Assembly (NCBI RefSeq): GCF_023197165.1
Contig: NZ_JALPRD010000002.1
Location: 62,001-126,000 of the forward strand
DNA from: Sphingopyxis sp. MSC1_008
Lineage (GTDB): Bacteria; Pseudomonadota; Alphaproteobacteria; Sphingomonadales; Sphingomonadaceae
DNA: 64,000 nucleotides
Direction of reading: 5' to 3'
Shown here: one piece after another, positions 18,357 through 27,205 of the stretch
How positions within the stretch are numbered: position 1 is the stretch's first letter
Layout: the number at the start of each line of letters is the position of its first letter
The notes under the pieces: model-generated
What the model was told of the DNA's origin: nothing
The model's input: only the letters and a program-made list of their open reading frames with translations
The model's database searches: none
Program-made: the position numbers and the translations under genes

Positions 18357-21300
18357 TTAGAACTTCACGCCGGCCGCGATGCCATAGCGGCGCGGTTCGA
18401 GCGTGAAGATATTGGTGTAGTTACCCGACGACTGGTCGGTGATGTAGAGGCCGGTGACGCTGTTGGCGTCGAAGACGTTCTGGATGAACCCGCGCACATA
18501 CCATTTGTCGTCGGCGCCGTTCAGCTGCACTTGGGCGTTGACCTGGGCATAGCCTTTGATGCGGTTCACATTGCCGTTGAAGATGCTGCCATAGCTTTCA
18601 CCGGTATAGGCAAGATCGGCGCGCGGAACGAGGGTCATCCCGCCGTCGCCCAGCCGCATCGTATGCTGGATGCCGGCGCTGAACTTGTAATTCGGCGCCT
18701 GCGGCAACTGGTTGCCTTTGAGGTTGACCGGAACGCCGGCGGAGAAATATTCGATCCCGCCGAACGCTGCCGGAGTCAGCCCTGCCGCGGCGAAAGCGCC
18801 GGATGCCGCCGCGCTCATGACGGCACAAATGCTAAAGGCGCCAGTCGAAGCGATGCCGCCATCCGCCGGAAACGTCGTTGTCGGCCGCAGACCGGCGCCC
18901 GCAGCTACACCTGGGACGAAGCCCCCGTTGATGACCTGCTGGACCCCGTTCACGAAGGCGTTGACCCCGGCAGCATTGCCCGACGTCGACGCCACGGCAC
19001 AGTTCGCGGCGTTGGTGATGTCCTTGATGATCACCGCATCGTCGCGGCCGCCGCCAAAGTCGCGCGGGTTGCTCGTGAGCTTGTCATCGGTGACCTTGCT
19101 GTGCAGATAGCTGAAGCCCAGGTTGACGACGACATCCGGGTCAGGCCGGACAATCGCTTCGGCCTCGAACCCATAGACGTCGGCGCTGACATTGTCGTTA
19201 ACCGCGGTACGGGCTACGATCTTGCTGAGCTGCAGGTCCTTGTACTTGTAATAAAAGGCCGTGAGGTTGAGCTGCAGCGCGCCATTGCCAAAGCTATTCT
19301 TCGAACCTATTTCGAACGCATCGACCTGTTCGGGACGGAAGCTTTCGGGCACTTCGAAGATCGGCTGCAGCGGCGGATTGATACCGCCTGATTTATAGCC
19401 GCGCGAATAGGAGGCATAGAGCAGATTGTCGTCGGTGACCTTGAAGTCGATCACAAAACGGCCGGTCAGCTTGTTGAACTTGACCGAACGCTCCTGAAAG
19501 GCTTCGCAGCCCGCGATCGATCCGATCGGCCCCACCGTGCTCGAGGTCTCGCTGCTGTGAACGGGGCAGGGCGTGCCGGGGTCGGCATCAAAGCCCGCCG
19601 CAGTCGGTGACGCAAAGGCATCGGTCGAGCCGTGCGGGACGAGGAAGCTTGCCAGCGTCGAGCGGGCGACCACGCTCTTCTTGTCATTGTTGTAGCGCAG
19701 GCCAGCGGTCAGCTTCAGCCGGTCGCTGATCTCGAAATAGGCTTCGCCGAACAGGCCGTAGGATTTGATCGACAGATCGGCGGTGTTGTTGCGGAAGAAG
19801 GGCGTGCCGAGGTAGCCAGGCGCTAGCGGATTTGCGCCTGTGATCACGCCAGCCGGCGTTTTGTTCACATTCGCGACCGACGAAAAAGCTCCGAGAACGC
19901 CCGTCAGATAGTCGATCGGGAAGGCGTTCACATAATAGCTGTTCTCGGTCAGATGATAGTCGGCATAGATGCCGCCGACGAGGAAGTTGAACGGCCCGTC
20001 GAAGTCGCTGGTCATGATCGCTTCCGCCGACCAGCTGCTGTTATACTGGTTCGACCGGTCGAACTGCAGCGACTGGTCGCTACAGATCTTGTTGCCGCCA
20101 AATGATCCGGTGCCACTCTCCTCGGCCAGCGAGGTGCAGAGCTGGCCGGTCGGGCCGTTGGGGATCAACGCCGCGGCAACCGGAGCGAAATAGCCCTGCA
20201 GTGCCGGACCGAGCGCGCCGCCTGCCGCCGCCGCCAGCGTGGCAAGGCCGCCGGCATAGAGCGAGCGGTCGCCGACATTGCTGTTATAGTCCTGTGACGC
20301 GTCGAGCTTGACCTTTTGATACTGGCCCGAAACCTGCAACGCCACAGGGCCGAAATTATGTTCGATCTGGCCTTGCAGCGTCAGTTCGCTGGTGAAATAG
20401 CTCGGCGTATAAGCCGTGTTCACCGTGCGCGGATCCGACGGGATCGTCGTGTTGGCATAGACGTCGGGGCCATAAAGGCTGCCCAAAGCGAAAGCGGTCG
20501 GAATTCCCTGCGTCGCCAGGAATTCACGCGAGGTCAGCGCCGCGGTGAAGGTCGCGTTACCGTTGAAGGGTGAATTGTCGAGGCGGCTGTTCAAACAGCC
20601 GAGGATGCCGGTCGGGTCGCGCTGGCAGAGCTGTTTCTGGATACGCGTGCGCTGGTCCCTCTCATGGAAATAGGACGCCAGCAGGTCGATCGTCGTGTCG
20701 GGCGACGGCTCCCAGCGGAACGAGCCGCGGACCGAGTACAGGTCGCGGTCGTCGATGCGCGTGTCGAGGAAGCTGTTCTTCGTATAGCCGTCGCGGTTCA
20801 GGTAAATGCCCGCGACGCGAATGCCGGCGGTGTCGCCGAGCGGGATGTTGACCATCGCCTTGCCCTTCATGGAATCATAATTTCCATATTCGGCTTCGGC
20901 GGCGGCTTCGAAGGCGCCGAGTTTGGGCTTGGCGGTGATCACGTTGACCACGCCCGACGTCGCGTTGCGGCCGAACAGCGTGCCCTGCGGGCCGCGCAGC
21001 ACTTCGACGCGTTCGAGGTCGAAGAATTCGGTTTCGAACAGGCGGGTAGAAAACAGCGGGTCGCCGTTCAGGTGGATCGCGGTCGCGCTGTCGCAGGTCG
21101 TGCCGACGCAAAGGTCGCCGATCCCGCGGATCGTGAAGCTCGCGCCGGTGAAGTTGGTCTTGGTGAAGGTGACGTTGGGCAGGGTCAGCTGAAGATCCGA
21201 CGGGGTCTTGATCTGCTGGGCTTCGAGCGCCTCGGTCGAAAAAGCGCTGACCGCGATCGGCACGTCCTGCAGGCGTTCCGACTGGCGCTGCGCCGTGACG

Positions 21301-21416
21301 ACGATTTCGCCGCCGAAAGCATCGCGTTCCACTTCATCCGCCGCGTCCTGCGCGAATGCCGGCGTCGCCACCGTCATCGCAAGGATCGAGGTTCCGATCA
21401 GTGCCTTGAACTTCAT
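18357..21416 (-). CDS. TonB-dependent receptor, large (1019 residues)
   Basis: This outer-membrane receptor has a signal peptide of about 22 residues (ending ATPAFAQ), a TonB box region GEIVVTAQRQSERLQ, a plug with RGIGDLCVGTTCDSA and VERVEVLRGPQGTLFGRNA, and a long barrel ending in GVKF. It is at the long end for the family. Several Gly/Ala-rich extracellular loops, such as the one around residues 830-900, add length. The Cys pairs in the plug (CVGTTC) and loops could form disulfides. The substrate is unknown. It is preceded by an unusually structured upstream region. Confidence 0.93.
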   Translation of the reverse strand: MKFKALIGTSILAMTVATPAFAQDAADEVERDAFGGEIVVTAQRQSERLQDVPIAVSAFSTEALEAQQIKTPSDLQLTLPNVTFTKTNFTGASFTIRGIGDLCVGTTCDSATAIHLNGDPLFSTRLFETEFFDLERVEVLRGPQGTLFGRNATSGVVNVITAKPKLGAFEAAAEAEYGNYDSMKGKAMVNIPLGDTAGIRVAGIYLNRDGYTKNSFLDTRIDDRDLYSVRGSFRWEPSPDTTIDLLASYFHERDQRTRIQKQLCQRDPTGILGCLNSRLDNSPFNGNATFTAALTSREFLATQGIPTAFALGSLYGPDVYANTTIPSDPRTVNTAYTPSYFTSELTLQGQIEHNFGPVALQVSGQYQKVKLDASQDYNSNVGDRSLYAGGLATLAAAAGGALGPALQGYFAPVAAALIPNGPTGQLCTSLAEESGTGSFGGNKICSDQSLQFDRSNQYNSSWSAEAIMTSDFDGPFNFLVGGIYADYHLTENSYYVNAFPIDYLTGVLGAFSSVANVNKTPAGVITGANPLAPGYLGTPFFRNNTADLSIKSYGLFGEAYFEISDRLKLTAGLRYNNDKKSVVARSTLASFLVPHGSTDAFASPTAAGFDADPGTPCPVHSSETSSTVGPIGSIAGCEAFQERSVKFNKLTGRFVIDFKVTDDNLLYASYSRGYKSGGINPPLQPIFEVPESFRPEQVDAFEIGSKNSFGNGALQLNLTAFYYKYKDLQLSKIVARTAVNDNVSADVYGFEAEAIVRPDPDVVVNLGFSYLHSKVTDDKLTSNPRDFGGGRDDAVIIKDITNAANCAVASTSGNAAGVNAFVNGVQQVINGGFVPGVAAGAGLRPTTTFPADGGIASTGAFSICAVMSAAASGAFAAAGLTPAAFGGIEYFSAGVPVNLKGNQLPQAPNYKFSAGIQHTMRLGDGGMTLVPRADLAYTGESYGSIFNGNVNRIKGYAQVNAQVQLNGADDKWYVRGFIQNVFDANSVTGLYITDQSSGNYTNIFTLEPRRYGIAAGVKF

Positions 21417-21717
21417 CTATAGCCTCCCTTTTTCGATCCCGCAGGTGCGGGGCCGCCCAACTTTCAAATTGTGGTAAGGGGAGGGGAAACGACCAGACAT
21501 GGCAAAGGGCACCGGGCCAAAGCGGCCATGTGCCCTCGTGAATCCCACTTGCCAGCTGTGCTGGTCATCGTCCTCTCCCACCGGCGTCGGGGAAAACGCC
21601 GGCCTCTCCGGAATACGACCCGCTTGAGCGAGTTCTGTATGGCGCCAAAGGTGCGCCGAGTTGACGAAAGCGTCAAGTGACTTGTTAAGCCCAAAAAAGG
21701 ACGCGAAACCGCGCGTC
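21417..21717 (-). promoter_or_regulatory. Structured upstream region / candidate RNA leader of the TonB receptor
   Basis: Read on the minus strand this region holds a series of hairpins. GACGCG/CGCGTC (21700-21717) is followed by CTTTTTT, which is terminator-like. TTGACGAAAGCGTCAA (21661-21676) and GGCGC/GCGCC (21641-21657) come next, then a 7-bp stem 21581-21587/21596-21602 flanked on both sides by GGAGAGG. Last is a three-tier nested stem: 21491-21496/21561-21566, 21500-21505/21549-21554 and 21507-21512/21530-21535, with a 13-base one-sided loop (21536-21548). It is not a known riboswitch I recognise. It could serve the receptor on the minus strand or, less likely, folE on the plus strand. 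Confidence 0.4.
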
Positions 21718-21851
21718 TCCGAAAGATGAAAAAGCCCAGATTCCGCAACGTAAACTTCATGGGCGGGCATAAATTCTTCTCGCCCGGCCCTTGCCATTCG
21801 CGCCATTGACGTCGAAATGTGCGGCATGATGGCAACAGTGAAAGCGGGGCG

Positions 21852-22454
21852 ATGAGCGACAATAACACCGAGTTGGGACCGGACGGCAAGGTGGTCGTCC
21901 CCGACCATGTCGCGGACGCCGTGCGGACGCTGATCGAGTGGGCGGGCGACGATCCGGCGCGCGAAGGTTTGCTCGATACGCCGCGCCGCGTCGCGCGCGC
22001 GTGGAAGGAATATTGTTCAGGCTATGCCGACGATCCCGCGCTCCACCTGTCGCGCACCTTCCAGGAAGTCGGCGGCTATGACGAGATCGTGCTGCTGCGC
22101 GACATTCCGTTCCAGTCGCATTGCGAGCACCATATGGCGCCGATCACGGGCAAGGCGTCGATCGCTTATCTGCCGCGCGACCGGGTGGTCGGCATTTCGA
22201 AGCTTGCCCGGGTGCTAAACGGCTTTTCGCGGCGGCTGCAGGTGCAGGAACGGCTGACGGCGGAGGTCGCGCGCTGCATCTGGGACAATCTCCAGCCGCA
22301 CGGCGTCGCGGTGGTCATCGATGCGCAGCATGGATGCATGACCGGGCGCGGCGTGCGCACCCCGGGCGTCGGCATGGTGACCAGCCGCCTGCTCGGCTGT
22401 TTCCTTGAGGACCAAAGCAGCCGCAAGGAAGTGCTGAGCCTGATGGGCTATTGA
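21852..22454 (+). CDS. folE: GTP cyclohydrolase I
   Basis: This 200-residue enzyme converts GTP to dihydroneopterin triphosphate, the first step to folate. The zinc ligands are visible: C91 and H94 (SHCEHHMAPI) and C162 (AQHGCMTGRG). ATG 21852 follows AAAGCGGGGC and is preferred to GTG 21819, which would add a non-conserved tail. It stands alone, divergent from the TonB receptor and convergent with the PKHD hydroxylase 12 bases away. No other folate gene is near. Confidence 0.96.
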   Translation: MSDNNTELGPDGKVVVPDHVADAVRTLIEWAGDDPAREGLLDTPRRVARAWKEYCSGYADDPALHLSRTFQEVGGYDEIVLLRDIPFQSHCEHHMAPITGKASIAYLPRDRVVGISKLARVLNGFSRRLQVQERLTAEVARCIWDNLQPHGVAVVIDAQHGCMTGRGVRTPGVGMVTSRLLGCFLEDQSSRKEVLSLMGY

Positions 22455-22466
22455 TGGCGCGCGGCC

Positions 22467-23123
22467 CTAGCGCCGCCACATCCGCAACAGCTGATACTGG
22501 ACCGCCTGCAGCCGCGTGAAGTTCGCGGGTTCCATGTTGCCGCCCTCGATCGCGGCAATCTCGTTCAGTTCGTACATCAGGTTCCGGTGCGCGACATCGG
22601 GGATCAGGCTCTGGATGAAGGTGATCGCAACAAGCCGTTCGCCGCGTGTCACCGGTTCGACCTCGTGCAGCGTGTGCGAGGGATAGAGGATCGCGACGCC
22701 CGGCGCTTCCTTGAAACGCAGATCGGCACCGCCCAACTGCACATGCAGCGCGCCGCCGTCATAGTCGGCGGGGTCGTTCAGAAACACCGTGCAGCTGACG
22801 TCGGTGCGCAGCTGGCCGTCGGGTAACGGGATATAGGCGGCATCGGGGTGCAGCCCATAGTGCATGCCCGGCGTGTACCGCGTCATCAACGGCGGCGCGA
22901 TGCGCGCGGGAAAGGAGAACTCCATGAAATCGGGGTTCTGCACCATCGCATCGAGCAGGATCTTCGACGAGCGTTCATAAGCGCCCGCGTCGTGAAGCTG
23001 CAGGTTGTTCTTCACCTTCGAATGCGGATTACTGATCTTTCCGTCGACGAACTTGCCGCTGGCGGCAATCGCGCGCAGTGCGCGGACCGCGTCATCGTCG
23101 AGCAGCTGGACGAGCTTGAACAT
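22467..23123 (-). CDS. Fe(II)/2-oxoglutarate dioxygenase, PKHD-type hydroxylase (PiuC-like)
   Basis: This 218-residue protein matches PKHD-type hydroxylases often found beside TonB receptors. The iron site reads H92-x-D94 (YGLHPDAAY) and H153 (TLHEVEPV), and R163 (GERLVA) would bind 2-oxoglutarate. PiuC-like proteins are usually tied to iron/siderophore loci, but no siderophore gene is here. Its start overlaps the stop of the sulfotransferase-like gene (TAATG), so the two are co-translated. Confidence 0.88.
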   Translation of the reverse strand: MFKLVQLLDDDAVRALRAIAASGKFVDGKISNPHSKVKNNLQLHDAGAYERSSKILLDAMVQNPDFMEFSFPARIAPPLMTRYTPGMHYGLHPDAAYIPLPDGQLRTDVSCTVFLNDPADYDGGALHVQLGGADLRFKEAPGVAILYPSHTLHEVEPVTRGERLVAITFIQSLIPDVAHRNLMYELNEIAAIEGGNMEPANFTRLQAVQYQLLRMWRR

Positions 23124-24172
23124 TATACGCTTTCCTGGTCGCCGTGGATCGGCAGGTCGCCGAGGCTTGTATAGCGTGCGGCGAGCGCTTCAACCCACGC
23201 GATCGCTTCGGCGATGGCCGGCGCGTTCTCGGCGGCGGCCTGCGCCTGCAACTCGCGGCGCAGATCGGGGCTGTAGCCATGCTCGGGCGCCTTCGAATAT
23301 TGGCGCATGACGGGGCCAGCGAGCGCGGCATCGATCCGCGCCGCGTCGACCGGAAGCCCGAAATGCCCGCACTGCGCGGCGAGTGCGGCGGCGGGATCGG
23401 CCAGCACATCCTCGAAATCGGCCCATAGATGCCGCGGAACGGTGCGTGGCAAGGTCCGCTGCGCCGTCGCCATCTCGCAAAGCCAGCTCATCGTGATGCG
23501 CGTCACCGGCGGCAACTGCCACAATGCGAACGGGAAATCGGGTAGCAATTCGGCCAGTCGCGCCATGCGTGCGGGCGCTTGCGCCAACGTCTCGGCCGTC
23601 GACGCCTCGCCGGCGAGGATCGTCTCGATGTAGCGCGCGAGCGGAACGTAGAGGAACAGCGCGCGGCCGTCGGTGCCCGTCAGCTCGTCGGCAATCGCCG
23701 TAATTACGCTCGAGGCCTTCACCATCGCGCGCTGGCCGGGGGCAAAGCCGCGGCCCAGCCACCCCACCGTTTGGGCGAGGCGCTGGCGGTAAAGCTCGGA
23801 CGACCAGACCGACTCGGGCCGGTCGATCCGCTCGGCGACCTGCGCCAGCGTGCGGAGCAGCATCGGCTCGCGTAGCGGCAGCACGTTGCTGACCTCGGCC
23901 AGGAGGCGCGACACGAGCGTCGACCCGACATGGCCGATATGAAAGATGAAGTGCGGAGCAGGCGCCGCGGCGCCGAGGTCGGGCAGGGCGTCCCACGCCA
24001 TCCACTCGCGCCCGATGCGATCGGTGATCAGCCGCTGGTCGAGGAAGCTTGCGGCGCGATAATCGGCCTCGGTCAGCAGCGCGATCAGCAGCCGGTCGTT
24101 GGCAAGGTCCGCCATATGCGGCAGCAGGCCCGCATCGGCGGCAAAGCGGCGCTGGAAAGGATCGTCGGCCAT
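23123..24172 (-). CDS. Sulfotransferase-like protein
   Basis: This 349-residue protein has FIFHIGHVGSTLVSRLL near residues 75-90, like the 5'-phosphosulfate loop of PAPS sulfotransferases, followed by LPLREPMLL as in that group. A C-terminal LWADFEDVLADPAAAL segment also fits. The true substrate is unknown and PAPS binding is inference. It is the first gene of a two-gene unit with the PKHD hydroxylase. Upstream is the rplI terminator, so it needs its own promoter in the 32 bases or so between. Confidence 0.6.
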   Translation of the reverse strand: MADDPFQRRFAADAGLLPHMADLANDRLLIALLTEADYRAASFLDQRLITDRIGREWMAWDALPDLGAAAPAPHFIFHIGHVGSTLVSRLLAEVSNVLPLREPMLLRTLAQVAERIDRPESVWSSELYRQRLAQTVGWLGRGFAPGQRAMVKASSVITAIADELTGTDGRALFLYVPLARYIETILAGEASTAETLAQAPARMARLAELLPDFPFALWQLPPVTRITMSWLCEMATAQRTLPRTVPRHLWADFEDVLADPAAALAAQCGHFGLPVDAARIDAALAGPVMRQYSKAPEHGYSPDLRRELQAQAAAENAPAIAEAIAWVEALAARYTSLGDLPIHGDQESV

Positions 24173-24204
24173 CGCCGAGCCATAGGAAAGGGCGGGCCAT
24201 AAGA

Positions 24205-24240
24205 AAAGGGCCGCGCTTCCTTTCGGAAACGCGGCCCTTT
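24205..24240 (-). terminator. Intrinsic terminator after rplI
   Basis: A strong hairpin is formed by AAAGGGCCGCG (24205-24215) and CGCGGCCCTTT (24230-24240), with an inner TTCC/GGAA stem. On the minus strand a run TTTTCTT follows. It ends the rpsF-rpsR-rplI operon. Confidence 0.85.
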
Positions 24241-24264
24241 CAAAAGGCTTTGGCCAGAGGAAGC

Positions 24265-24888
24265 TTAGGCTTCTTCGGCTTCGTCCGCAGCAGCTTCGGG
24301 AGCGAGTTCCGAAGGCGGCGTGGCGTCTTCGAATTCGTCTTCGCTGTCGGGTTCCAGAGCCGTGGCGACTGCCTCGGCCTGTTCTTCTTCGAACATGGCC
24401 TGGATCACGTCGATGCCCTGCTTCTGCATTTCGGCTTCGTCAGGCGAACGCGCGACGTTGACGCCGACGGTCACGATGACTTCGGGATGCAGCTTGACCT
24501 TGACGTCGACCAGGCCGAGCGACTTGATCGGACGTTCCAGTTCGACCATCGACTTGCCGATGCCTTCGACGCCGTCTTCGGCGAGCGCATCGACGATGTC
24601 ACGGACCGAAACCGAACCATAAAGCTGGCCGGTGTTCGATGCCTGACGGATCAGGACGATCTGCTTGCCGTTGATGCCGCTGGCGCGGCCTTCGGCGTCG
24701 GTGCGACGTTCGGCGTTATCAGCTTCGATCTTGCCGCGGTTCGCTTCGAACAGTTTCTTGTTGGCGTCATTCGCACGAAGCGCCTTGTTGTTCGGCAGCA
24801 GGTAGTTACGGGCAAAGCCGTTCTTGACGGTGACGACGTCGCCGATACCGCCCAGTTTCTCGATGCGTTCGAGCAGGATGATTTCCAT
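24265..24888 (-). CDS. rplI: 50S ribosomal protein L9
   Basis: This 207-residue L9 starts MEIILLERIEKLGGIGDVVT, the N-terminal rRNA-binding domain, followed by a central helix and the C-terminal domain (residues about 75-150). An acidic, Ala/Glu-rich tail of 40-50 residues follows, making it longer than the 149-residue E. coli protein, as is common in alphaproteobacteria. It is the last gene of rpsF-rpsR-rplI, 13 bases after rpsR, and is followed by an intrinsic terminator. Confidence 0.97.
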   Translation of the reverse strand: MEIILLERIEKLGGIGDVVTVKNGFARNYLLPNNKALRANDANKKLFEANRGKIEADNAERRTDAEGRASGINGKQIVLIRQASNTGQLYGSVSVRDIVDALAEDGVEGIGKSMVELERPIKSLGLVDVKVKLHPEVIVTVGVNVARSPDEAEMQKQGIDVIQAMFEEEQAEAVATALEPDSEDEFEDATPPSELAPEAAADEAEEA

Positions 24889-24901
24889 CGGTCAGCCCTC
24901 C

Positions 24902-25126
24902 TTACTTAACAATGTAGGGGAGCAGGCCGATGTGGCGCGAGCGCTTGATCGCTTTCGCCAGCTCACGCTGCTTCTTGGTGGACACCGCGGTGATACGCGA
25001 CGGGACGATCTTGCCACGCTCCGACAGGTAACCCTGGAGCAGACGGACGTCCTTGTAATCGATGACCGGTGCGTCCTTCTGGCTGAAGGGGCAGGTCTTG
25101 CGGCGGCGGAAAAAGGGTCGTGCCAT
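24902..25126 (-). CDS. rpsR: 30S ribosomal protein S18
   Basis: This 74-residue S18 has the typical CPF near the N-terminus and the basic C-terminal [19 protein letters not shown]. It binds as a heterodimer with S6 on the 30S platform. It lies between rpsF and rplI with 11- and 13-base gaps. Confidence 0.97.
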   Translation of the reverse strand: MARPFFRRRKTCPFSQKDAPVIDYKDVRLLQGYLSERGKIVPSRITAVSTKKQRELAKAIKRSRHIGLLPYIVK

Positions 25127-25137
25127 GATCTTTATCC

Positions 25138-25503
25138 TTATTCTTCGCCGTCGCGGTCACGGCCGCGGCCGCCACGACGTTCCTGCTTGCGCATCATCAC
25201 CGACGGACCCTTTTCGAGTTCGTCGACCTTGATGGTGAGCCAGCGGATGATATCTTCGTTGATCGCAGCCTGACGCTCGATCTCTGCGATCGCTTCGCCC
25301 GACACTTCGGCCGACAGCATCACATAATGACCCTTGCGGTTCTTCTGGATCTTGTAGGCGAGCTGCTTGAGGCCCCAGGTCTCGGTCTTGTGAACCGTGC
25401 CCTTGAATTCGCCGATGACGTTGGTGACGGTTTCCGCCAGCGCGTCGACCTGAGCCTGGCTCAGGTCCTGACGCGCGATAAAAACATGCTCGTAAAACGG
25501 CAT
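25138..25503 (-). CDS. rpsF: 30S ribosomal protein S6
   Basis: This 121-residue S6 begins [20 protein letters not shown] and has the usual [19 protein letters not shown] strand. A basic, Arg/Gly-rich C-terminal tail (residues 104-121, [12 protein letters not shown]) is longer than in E. coli before modification. It heads the rpsF-rpsR-rplI operon and is preceded by a structured leader. Confidence 0.97.
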   Translation of the reverse strand: MPFYEHVFIARQDLSQAQVDALAETVTNVIGEFKGTVHKTETWGLKQLAYKIQKNRKGHYVMLSAEVSGEAIAEIERQAAINEDIIRWLTIKVDELEKGPSVMMRKQERRGGRGRDRDGEE

Positions 25504-25665
25504 GGTGCGCTTCCTTCGATTTGGCCGATCGCTGGTTCCGCGCCAATCGCGAAACCCCTCCGGCTGTCGTCTAGCTTTGCGGATTGGTGCAAAGCAAACG
25601 GGGCGATGGCAACGTGGCCTCGCCCCGAATGAGCGCGCCTATACAGATTCGCGGGCGGAAATCAA
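25504..25665 (-). promoter_or_regulatory. Promoter and structured leader of the rpsF operon
   Basis: On the minus strand, -35 TTGATT (25665-25660) and -10 TATAGG (25643-25638) are separated by 16 bases, placing transcription start near 25631. The -35 overlaps the stop of the upstream Mur-ligase gene. The leader then forms a hairpin CGGGGCGA/TCGCCCCG (25599-25627), a 7-bp hairpin GCTTTGC/GCAAAGC (25574-25595), and a third stem with GATTGGC and GCCAAATC close to rpsF. This may be an S6:S18 autoregulatory leader, or the first hairpin may be the Mur-ligase terminator. Confidence 0.45.
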
Positions 25666-27050
25666 GCGCGGACGGCCAGCTTTTCCAGCAGTTCGCGTCC
25701 GAATTCGGTGAGCGTGTCGTCGCGCGCGCCGAGGATGAGGATGCGGTCGCCCGCCCTGGCCTCGTCGAGCATCGCCGCGCCGCACGCCGCGCGGGTGGTC
25801 ATATGCAAGGCATCGCCGCCGCCCGCAACGATATCGGCGACGAGCGCCTCGCTGCCGATGCTGCGGTCGACGGTGCCGCCGAAATAGACGGGATCGCAGA
25901 CGAACAGCCGGTCGTCGGGGCGCATTCCGCTCGCGAAGCTCGCTGCGAGTTCCTTGCCCATCTGACGCAGCGGGCCATAGCCGTGCGGCTGGAAGAAGAG
26001 CAAAGCGCGACCAGGCAGTTCGGCGACCGCCGCCAGCGTTGCCGCGACCTTGTCGGGATTGTGCGCGAAATCGTCGATGACCGTCACGTCATTCGTTTGT
26101 CCGAGCACCTCATAGCGGCGCGCGAGGCCGGCGAAATCCGCCAGTGCCTCGATCGCCTGCGCAACGGTCGTGCCCGTCGCGTGGGTGGCGGCGATGGCGG
26201 CGAGCGCGTTGGCGGCATTGTGGCGGCCGGGCATGCGAAGCTTGACCCGATAGGCGGTGCCATCGGCATGGACGGCGAAGCGGCAGCCGTCGGGCAGCGC
26301 CTCGAAATCGCTGCCGCGGATCGCCGCCGCGTCGTCGAAGCCAAAGGTCATGACATTGCTTCCCGACAGCAGCGGCGCCGACTCGGCATCGTCGGCGTTG
26401 ACCACCGCGACGCGCGCCTTCGCGGCAAAGTCGCCAAAGAGCTGGTGCAATTCGGCGAGGCTCTTGTGGTCGAGGCTGATGTTGGTGATGACCGCGACAT
26501 CGGGGCGGTAGAGTGCGATCGATCCGTCGCTTTCATCGACTTCGCTGACGTAGATCGCGGCGTCGCCCACCAGCGCGCTGGCGAAGGGCCTGTCGTCGCC
26601 CGAGAAATTGCGCATCACCGCGCCGTTCATCACGGTGGGTTTCCGGCCCGCGCTTTCGAGAATCCATCCGATCATCCCGGTGACGGTCGACTTGCCGCTC
26701 GTCCCGCCGACGCCGATCGCGCTGTCGGCTGCGTTGAACAGCGCGGCATTGAGGTCGGCGCGGGTCATGCGCGCGAGGCCGAGCGCGTTGGCCGCGGCGA
26801 TATCGGGAACGCTGTCCTCGATCGCCGCCGAGGCGACGAGGATCTGGCCGGCTTGGGGCCCGCTGCCGTCCTGCGGATAAAAGGCGATGCCTTGCTGTTC
26901 GAGCCAGGCGAATTTCTCGCGCGTCCGGCCCTGGTCGCGGCTGCGATCGGACCCCGAAACCGCGTCACCGCGCGCCGCGACGATCATCGCGAGCGGCAGC
27001 ATTCCCGACCCGCCGATGCCGCAGAAGAAATAGGATTTGTTTTCGGCCAT
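25662..27050 (-). CDS. Mur ligase family protein (MurC/Mpl-like)
   Basis: This 462-residue protein has all three Mur ligase domains. The N-terminal FFCGIGGSGMLPLAM binds UDP-MurNAc-like substrates. The ATP P-loop reads GGTSGKST at 115-122, where MurC has GTHGKT. EVDESDGS and NISLDHKS are typical of MurC/Mpl. A true murC exists in the dcw cluster, so this is a paralogue. Mpl, which rejoins recycled tripeptide to UDP-MurNAc, is the best guess, but the altered P-loop leaves doubt. I start it at ATG 27050. A divergent LD-carboxypeptidase lies 155 bases away. Confidence 0.75.
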   Translation of the reverse strand: MAENKSYFFCGIGGSGMLPLAMIVAARGDAVSGSDRSRDQGRTREKFAWLEQQGIAFYPQDGSGPQAGQILVASAAIEDSVPDIAAANALGLARMTRADLNAALFNAADSAIGVGGTSGKSTVTGMIGWILESAGRKPTVMNGAVMRNFSGDDRPFASALVGDAAIYVSEVDESDGSIALYRPDVAVITNISLDHKSLAELHQLFGDFAAKARVAVVNADDAESAPLLSGSNVMTFGFDDAAAIRGSDFEALPDGCRFAVHADGTAYRVKLRMPGRHNAANALAAIAATHATGTTVAQAIEALADFAGLARRYEVLGQTNDVTVIDDFAHNPDKVAATLAAVAELPGRALLFFQPHGYGPLRQMGKELAASFASGMRPDDRLFVCDPVYFGGTVDRSIGSEALVADIVAGGGDALHMTTRAACGAAMLDEARAGDRILILGARDDTLTEFGRELLEKLAVRA

Positions 27051-27105
27051 CGCGGCGCGATATGGCTTTGACGAAGGGTTTGCAACCAGCACCCACCGCA
27101 ATAAC

Positions 27106-27186
27106 CGCTCGTACCGGGCGAAGTCGAGACACCCGTCGATGCGGCGCAAGGCTGATGGGCATCTCGACTTCGCTCGATGCGAACGG
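27106..27186. repeat. Inverted repeat in divergent spacer (REP-like)
   Basis: The left arm around 27106-27139 (with GCGAAGTCGAGACACCC) and the right arm around 27156-27186 (with GGGCATCTCGACTTCGC) are imperfect reverse complements. This motif family is frequent between sphingomonad genes. It sits between the Mur ligase and the LD-carboxypeptidase, so it may separate their transcripts. Confidence 0.6.
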
Positions 27187-27205
27187 ATCGAGGGATCAGC
27201 CAATT

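Noticed and set aside
21417..21720. Cobalamin riboswitch before the TonB receptor
   Set aside because: The conserved B12-box and core motifs are not present on either strand.
21417..21908. 163-residue open frame on the minus strand before the TonB receptor
   Set aside because: It covers the hairpin-rich spacer and runs into folE antisense; the protein has no family features and codon use is not gene-like.
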